Part shown: positions 60,301 through 64,000 of the stretch, piece after piece
How the letters are laid out: every line of letters begins with the position of its first letter
How positions within the stretch are numbered: the stretch's first letter is position 1
Origin: an uncultured Isoptericola sp.
GTDB taxonomy: Bacteria; Actinomycetota; Actinomycetes; Actinomycetales; Cellulomonadaceae
Length of the DNA: 64,000 nucleotides
Assembly (NCBI GenBank): GCA_947497265.1
Contig: CANMFP010000001.1
Coordinates: 744,001-808,000, forward strand
Direction of reading: 5' to 3'
The notes under the pieces: model-generated
Told to the model about the DNA's origin: nothing
The model's input: only the letters and a program-made list of their open reading frames with translations
Databases searched by the model: none
Translations under genes and position numbers: made by a program

Positions 60301-61428
60301 GTGTCCCTACCTACAGAACGTGCCCTGCCGTCGCCACGCAGGTCTCGCAGGAACCTCCTCCGGGCGAGCGCTGCCCTGGCCTCCATCAGTCTCGCGGCTG
60401 GTGGCGCGGTGTTCGTCAACGGCACGGCCCATGCGGAAGACGCTGCGGAGTCGACCACCCCTTCCGACGCTCGGATCAACAGCTCGCTGGATGAGATGGC
60501 AAAGCTGTTCGCCAGTGCGGTGACCAGCGAGCAGGTTCGCCACGACATTCATCACGCGGTAGCTCAGAGATTCGACGGCGACACCGAGGTTCTGTGGGAA
60601 GATCTTTCGGAAGCACCTAACGTCGATAGTGCACTGGCGGCCAGCTATGGAGCCAACCGGTCGATGCTTGCCAGCGATGCGGGTCGCGCAGTCGACGATG
60701 TCGCCGCGCAGATTCCGCGTTTTCAAGTCGCCGTGCCGAGCAAGTTTGACGATTGGGACCCTGTAAACGAGGTTCCACTCGTCGGCTATGTGCCCGAGGG
60801 GATCGATGACCTGGAACTAGAGACCATCAACGCCTACGACGCCTCCGGCAAGGCGCACAAACTGGACGCGTGGGCGGAGCCCGCCGAACCAATTATCGTG
60901 CTTGGCGTAAACGAGCGAACCGACGACTCCGGAAACTTGCTGGATGGGGCGATCGACAGCGCCGGCAATATGGCGATTCCGAAGCCGGACGCAACCTCTC
61001 CCGAGACGGAGTCGCCGCAGGCCGTCGCAGCCGCAGCATCCAACTGGGGCGCGCGCATCGTCAGGGTCAAACTCGTTGACAACAAGGAACCCATAATCAA
61101 AGGTAAAGCCGAGATCGCGTACGCCGCAGCGAGCACCTGCGGCGATCTCCTAAAAGACGAGCCAAACGTACAAGGCTTGGACTTGGACGGCGAAGTTATT
61201 ACGAGAAACATTTACCTCGGTACTACCAGGTGTGACGTGGTCATCTATTGGTGGGAGAACGACTCGGGCAACATTGATTTCACTCTTTCCTACGCAGGCG
61301 TGTCGCTCGGGGTTGGAGTTGCTGACAGCGACGACCTTATTGGCGGCATCCTGCTCGACCACAACCTCTTCGAGGGAGGCACCAATGACCGAACGGCCTG
61401 GAGCGCCTTGGTCATGAAGACGGACTGA
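60301..61428 (+). CDS. Secreted DUF3103-like protein
   Basis: A 375-residue exported protein. Twin-arginine-like PRRSRRNLLRASAAL precedes a signal segment that ends near AHAED. The mature part includes FQVAVPSKFDDWDPVNEVPLV and PEGIDDLELETINAYDASG with PIIVLGVNER, the pattern I associate with DUF3103; function unknown. GTG 60301 is chosen because GAAAGG lies 6 bases before it; ATG 60280 is an alternative. Its GC is lower than its neighbours, suggesting transfer. Confidence 0.7.
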   Translation: MSLPTERALPSPRRSRRNLLRASAALASISLAAGGAVFVNGTAHAEDAAESTTPSDARINSSLDEMAKLFASAVTSEQVRHDIHHAVAQRFDGDTEVLWEDLSEAPNVDSALAASYGANRSMLASDAGRAVDDVAAQIPRFQVAVPSKFDDWDPVNEVPLVGYVPEGIDDLELETINAYDASGKAHKLDAWAEPAEPIIVLGVNERTDDSGNLLDGAIDSAGNMAIPKPDATSPETESPQAVAAAASNWGARIVRVKLVDNKEPIIKGKAEIAYAAASTCGDLLKDEPNVQGLDLDGEVITRNIYLGTTRCDVVIYWWENDSGNIDFTLSYAGVSLGVGVADSDDLIGGILLDHNLFEGGTNDRTAWSALVMKTD

Positions 61429-61775
61429 GCCATCCAGCAGCTCGCGAAATGGGTGGGCGGCTCGCGTACGGCGAGAGTGACCGGTCACCTCAGTGCGGAT
61501 CCGCTCGGCTGACCCCGCCAGGTTGGTGCCTGGACCCGAGACTGAAGTCTCGCGTCCAGGCACCACGTGGTTGGAAGAGAGGGTCAGCCGACATTGCCTT
61601 TCTGAGTACGGGCGCTGGTTGCAGGGCACAACTCTGGCTCGCCGAGGCAGCACGGCCACGCGCGCAGTCTTTCGGTGCGCCTCCCAATGCTCGGCCACCG
61701 TCGGCGGCAGCGCCTGCTCCTGCACACCGGCGAGGTTAGGCGTGGCGGAGAATCTGGTCCGTCCCTCCTAGCGAG
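61429..61775. other. Gene-free stretch with a large nested hairpin
   Basis: No convincing gene. The main content is the inverted-repeat structure at 61506-61590, downstream of the DUF3103 gene and downstream of the converging zeta gene. Confidence 0.6.
61506..61590. repeat. 85-nt nested inverted repeat
   Basis: Outer arms CGGCTGACCC (61506-61515) and GGGTCAGCCG (61581-61590) are perfect. Inner arms (61524-61543 and 61546-61565) are 20 bases with a single C:C mismatch and a 2-base GA loop. The spacers are unequal (8 and 15 bases). It could be a bidirectional terminator, a structured RNA, or a recombination/transfer site. Confidence 0.8.
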
Positions 61776-62771
61776 CTAACCCGCCGCGCTCTGGCCCTCG
61801 CCGTGGTCCCGGCCGGCTCGCTTGAGCACGGCAAGAGGCCTCAGCGGCACGGCGGTCGATCATGTTGCCCGCCGCCGCACGCCCCAGGTCGGCCTCGAGG
61901 ACACGCTCAGCGCTGATGCCGGGCGTGAAGAAGCGCCGATACCGCCTCACCGCATCACACTCAAGCGCGAGTCGGTGCGCCGACTCCTGCGACACCGAAC
62001 GCGAACCGTCCTCGGCGAACACGCTGCGCACGTAACTCTCGGGCACCCACCGCCCGCCGTACTCGTTCTTCCCGGCAACCGCGTCCACGTAACTACCGCG
62101 CCACCGCTCGGCCACGCGCGCCGTGGAGACCTCGACCGGCACCTCGACATCGAGCACCTCGACTGAGTAGCCGGCCTCCTTCAGCTGCCAGCCCAGGGTC
62201 AGCGCGGCCTCCGGCTTGGACAGCACAGAGTCGATGACCACGTTCGCCCCCGCCCGAATCGCCTCGCCCCGGATGCTCTTGGCGAGCGCGGAGGATTCCT
62301 CGTGCACCAGCGCCGCGAAGTCCAGTGGGTAGAACCGTTCGCCCTGCTCCTCGAGCTCGTGCACGGCCGGCGGCTTGATGAACGACTCGTAGACCCGTCC
62401 GCCACGGCGGCGTCGAGCAGGTCCTCCTTGATCTCGTCGGGGTCAACCTCAAGCCACGCGCGACGCTGCGCCGTGCCTTCCTTGCCGATCACCTCGGCCA
62501 GGAGGTGCGACTTGCCGGCACCCGGAGGGCCAGCCAGCACAATGGCGCGCCGGCCGTGCTCAACCTCGTCGGCCAGACGGTCTCGGTACGGCTGCATGAT
62601 CTCGCGGTGCAGCCGCCGGCGCATCGACGTCGGCCGATCCGGAGCGAAGAACCACGCCGGGTTCGACACCGTGGCATGCCGGCTGTCCGGAGACAACGGG
62701 GCACCCGGAGCCGACAAGGCACGGATCGTACGCGCGTGCTGCTCAACGACGTCGTCTGCGATGGGCGTCAC
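61776..62771 (-). pseudogene. Zeta-toxin-family kinase, frameshifted
   Basis: The N-terminal frame from GTG 62771 has the Walker A segment IVLAGPPGAGKSHLLAEV and a conserved LEVDPDEIKEDLLDAAVADG. It shifts near 62394-62402 into YPLDFAALVHEESS, ANVVIDSVLSKPEAA and EVLDVEVPVEVS. A second shift near 61850 would give the tail KRAGRDHGEGQSAAG at stop 61778-61776. Zeta toxins phosphorylate UDP-GlcNAc or similar. As written the toxin is split and probably inactive. It follows its HTH partner by 11 bases. Confidence 0.8.
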
Positions 62772-62782
62772 GACAGGTGAGA

Positions 62783-63238
62783 CTACGCGTTCGTGCGATG
62801 CGCCTCGCCGAGCTCGTCGTAGAGGCCCTCGTCAATTAGACCGTCATCCAGGGCCCGCGCCAGCTCCTCGACAGTGTGTGTGCCCGGCTCATCGACGATC
62901 AGCGCGTCATACCCATCACTGGTCGGCGACGGGTCATACGGCCACCGCGTGAGCTCGGCGATGACCTGCTCACGGGTCAGCTCACCCACCGCATACCGCT
63001 GCGCGATCTCATACGGCGACGCCCCCGAGAACCCCTCCGGAACTTCAGCGACCTTCGCCGCAGTCTTCAATGCCGAGTTCACACTCGGCTGCGTCAGATC
63101 CAGCGCCTGAGCGATCTGCTGCTGCGTCATCGTGCGCGTCAGCCCGCGCAGACCACGCAGGTACGCCAACCGGTCAACCGCCTGGCGGTGCCGCAGCCAC
63201 CGCACGGCCTCCACCTTGGGGGACTCCCTCATCGACAC
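62783..63238 (-). CDS. HTH antitoxin-like partner of zeta toxin
   Basis: A 151-residue protein with a helix-turn-helix (MTQQQIAQALDLTQPSVNSALKTAAK) and a C-terminal acidic region (VDEPGTHTVEELARALDDGLIDEGL) that may cap the toxin. GTG 63238 is 8 bases after AGGAGG; ATG 63232 is also possible. It lies just upstream of the zeta gene, the usual antitoxin-first order. The role is inferred from position. Confidence 0.75.
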   Translation of the reverse strand: MSMRESPKVEAVRWLRHRQAVDRLAYLRGLRGLTRTMTQQQIAQALDLTQPSVNSALKTAAKVAEVPEGFSGASPYEIAQRYAVGELTREQVIAELTRWPYDPSPTSDGYDALIVDEPGTHTVEELARALDDGLIDEGLYDELGEAHRTNA

Positions 63239-63381
63239 AACCACCACCTCCTATAGAGGATTCTATCATTCGTCCCTCCTCACTTGAATCGCGCCTGCAA
63301 AGCGGGAGCACAGCAACGCATCGGCACCCCTACGTACGACACTGCTACACTTTTCGTCATACGCGACTACAGGAGGAAGCG

Positions 63382-64000
63382 ATGGCAGTTCTTAACGTCC
63401 GGGTGGACGATCGCATCCGCGATCAGCTCAAGGAGATGGCAGACGACGAGGGCGTCTCACTCAGCGAACTCGTCCGGGACCTGCTCATGGAGGCGGTTGT
63501 TCCCGTCTTCGAGCGCGGGGCGAAGCACGGCGACGAGCCTGCCCCGGAGAGCATGCGCCTCATCGACCGCCAGATGCTCTCCTTGCTCCACCGGATCCTG
63601 GGTCGGGTGCTACCGAAGAACTCGGGCGACGTTGACGGAGACCTCGCCTACCAGCTGATGCGGGCAAAGATCCTCGAGGAGGGCTACGCGGGCGAGTACT
63701 GGTATGAGACGGCGGGCTTCAGCACGGAGCTCTCGAAGCGAGACTGCCGTCGCGTCTCGGACATCCTGCAGATGTTCCGGGTGATCACCTTCAGCATCGA
63801 CCACCTGGAGAAGGAGGGGACGCCTGTCGGCGAGGAGCTCGCGTTCCGGCTCGAGTTCGAGGGCTTCGATCACAACGATGCGCTCGAGAACCACATGGCG
63901 AGTTATGTCGCCTTCATGATGCGCGACGGCCGCTGGGCGGAGCTAAAGCCGCAGGTCGAGCGCAACGACAACGGCAACTCTCACGCAGCAACACTCGACA
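63382..64000 (+). CDS. YfbU-family protein with RHH-like N-terminus, cut by window edge
   Basis: The visible 206 codons start MAVLNVRVDDRIRDQLKEMA, DDEGVSLSELVRDLLM (ribbon-helix-helix style), then turn into a YfbU-like domain: MRLIDRQMLSLLHRILGRVLP, EEGYAGEYWYETAGF, DCRRVSDILQMFRVITFSI, and LEFEGFDHNDALENHMASYV. AGGAGG precedes the ATG. It continues past the right edge. It may be a DNA-binding regulator or antitoxin-like protein of the mobile region; no partner is visible. Confidence 0.82.
   Translation, partial: MAVLNVRVDDRIRDQLKEMADDEGVSLSELVRDLLMEAVVPVFERGAKHGDEPAPESMRLIDRQMLSLLHRILGRVLPKNSGDVDGDLAYQLMRAKILEEGYAGEYWYETAGFSTELSKRDCRRVSDILQMFRVITFSIDHLEKEGTPVGEELAFRLEFEGFDHNDALENHMASYVAFMMRDGRWAELKPQVERNDNGNSHAATLD

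Noticed and set aside
61506-61590. CRISPR repeat or retron RNA
   Set aside because: Only one copy of the repeat is present, and no cas or reverse-transcriptase gene is in the window.

Overview
The window looks like a chromosome segment of a high-GC Gram-positive bacterium (Actinomycetota, probably Micrococcales and possibly near Promicromonosporaceae or Cellulomonadaceae; this placement is inferred from gene style, not tested). Supporting signs are the very high GC, frequent GTG starts, stop/start overlaps of the ATGA and GTGA type, a secreted GH43/ricin-lectin arabinanase, RNase J, an NhaA-DsbA fusion, a c-di-AMP riboswitch in front of a cell-wall peptidase, and WYL and DUF5808 proteins.

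Layout. 1-12.3 kb: housekeeping and accessory genes, comprising a two-component system (kinase cut by the left edge), MerR-prfC-SulP, RNase J, a HAD phosphatase, a secreted arabinanase and NhaA-DsbA. 12.4-20.7 kb: a ROK regulator converging on a seven-gene, translationally coupled minus-strand operon of the ebo type (EboF, EboE, EboB, EboA, a sugar-phosphate isomerase-like protein, EboC). In it a myo-inositol-phosphate synthase-like NAD enzyme stands where the dehydroquinate-synthase-like EboD is usually found, and a near-consensus promoter lies at a spacing that predicts a leaderless mRNA. 20.8-38 kb: ordinary single genes with local regulators, including TetR/VOC, arginine deiminase, LLM oxidoreductase, riboswitch-M15 peptidase, glmS, WYL/epoxide hydrolase, TetR/DUF1304/MDR, MFS, carboxylesterase and mannonate dehydratase. 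38-40.8 kb: a collapsed sialic-acid-type cluster (nanE, ROK kinase, lyase N-terminus, oligopeptide-type ABC ATPases, a piece of a secreted glycosidase) with frameshifts and deletion junctions. 40.8-45.4 kb: more ordinary genes and a tautomerase remnant.

45.8-56.7 kb is an island bounded by two different insertion sequences (ISL3 on the left, IS1380 on the right). It carries a membrane cytochrome-b/molybdopterin oxidoreductase, three small HMA-fold proteins (one without the CxxC motif, one frameshifted), a Crp/Fnr regulator with two N-terminal cysteines, a small membrane protein, a P1B-type ATPase with an unusual Cys-Pro-Gly membrane motif, a cupin and a quinone-reductase-like protein. Two promoters in the island share the same Crp-type box at identical spacing from the same core sequence. 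I read it as one regulon for redox or metal stress, and it is the best candidate for an undescribed system here.

56.7-64 kb is a second accessory stretch of plasmid, ICE or phage flavour: a lipoprotein, coiled-coil mobilisation-type proteins, an HTH/zinc-finger protein, an XRE-DUF2975 pair, a secreted DUF3103 protein, a large nested hairpin, a broken zeta-type toxin with an intact HTH partner, and a YfbU-family protein cut by the right edge. The XRE protein and the zeta toxin share the same C-terminal tail, QSAAG-stop.

Several genes carry apparent single-base deletions. Whether these are true pseudogenes or assembly errors cannot be settled from this sequence alone.
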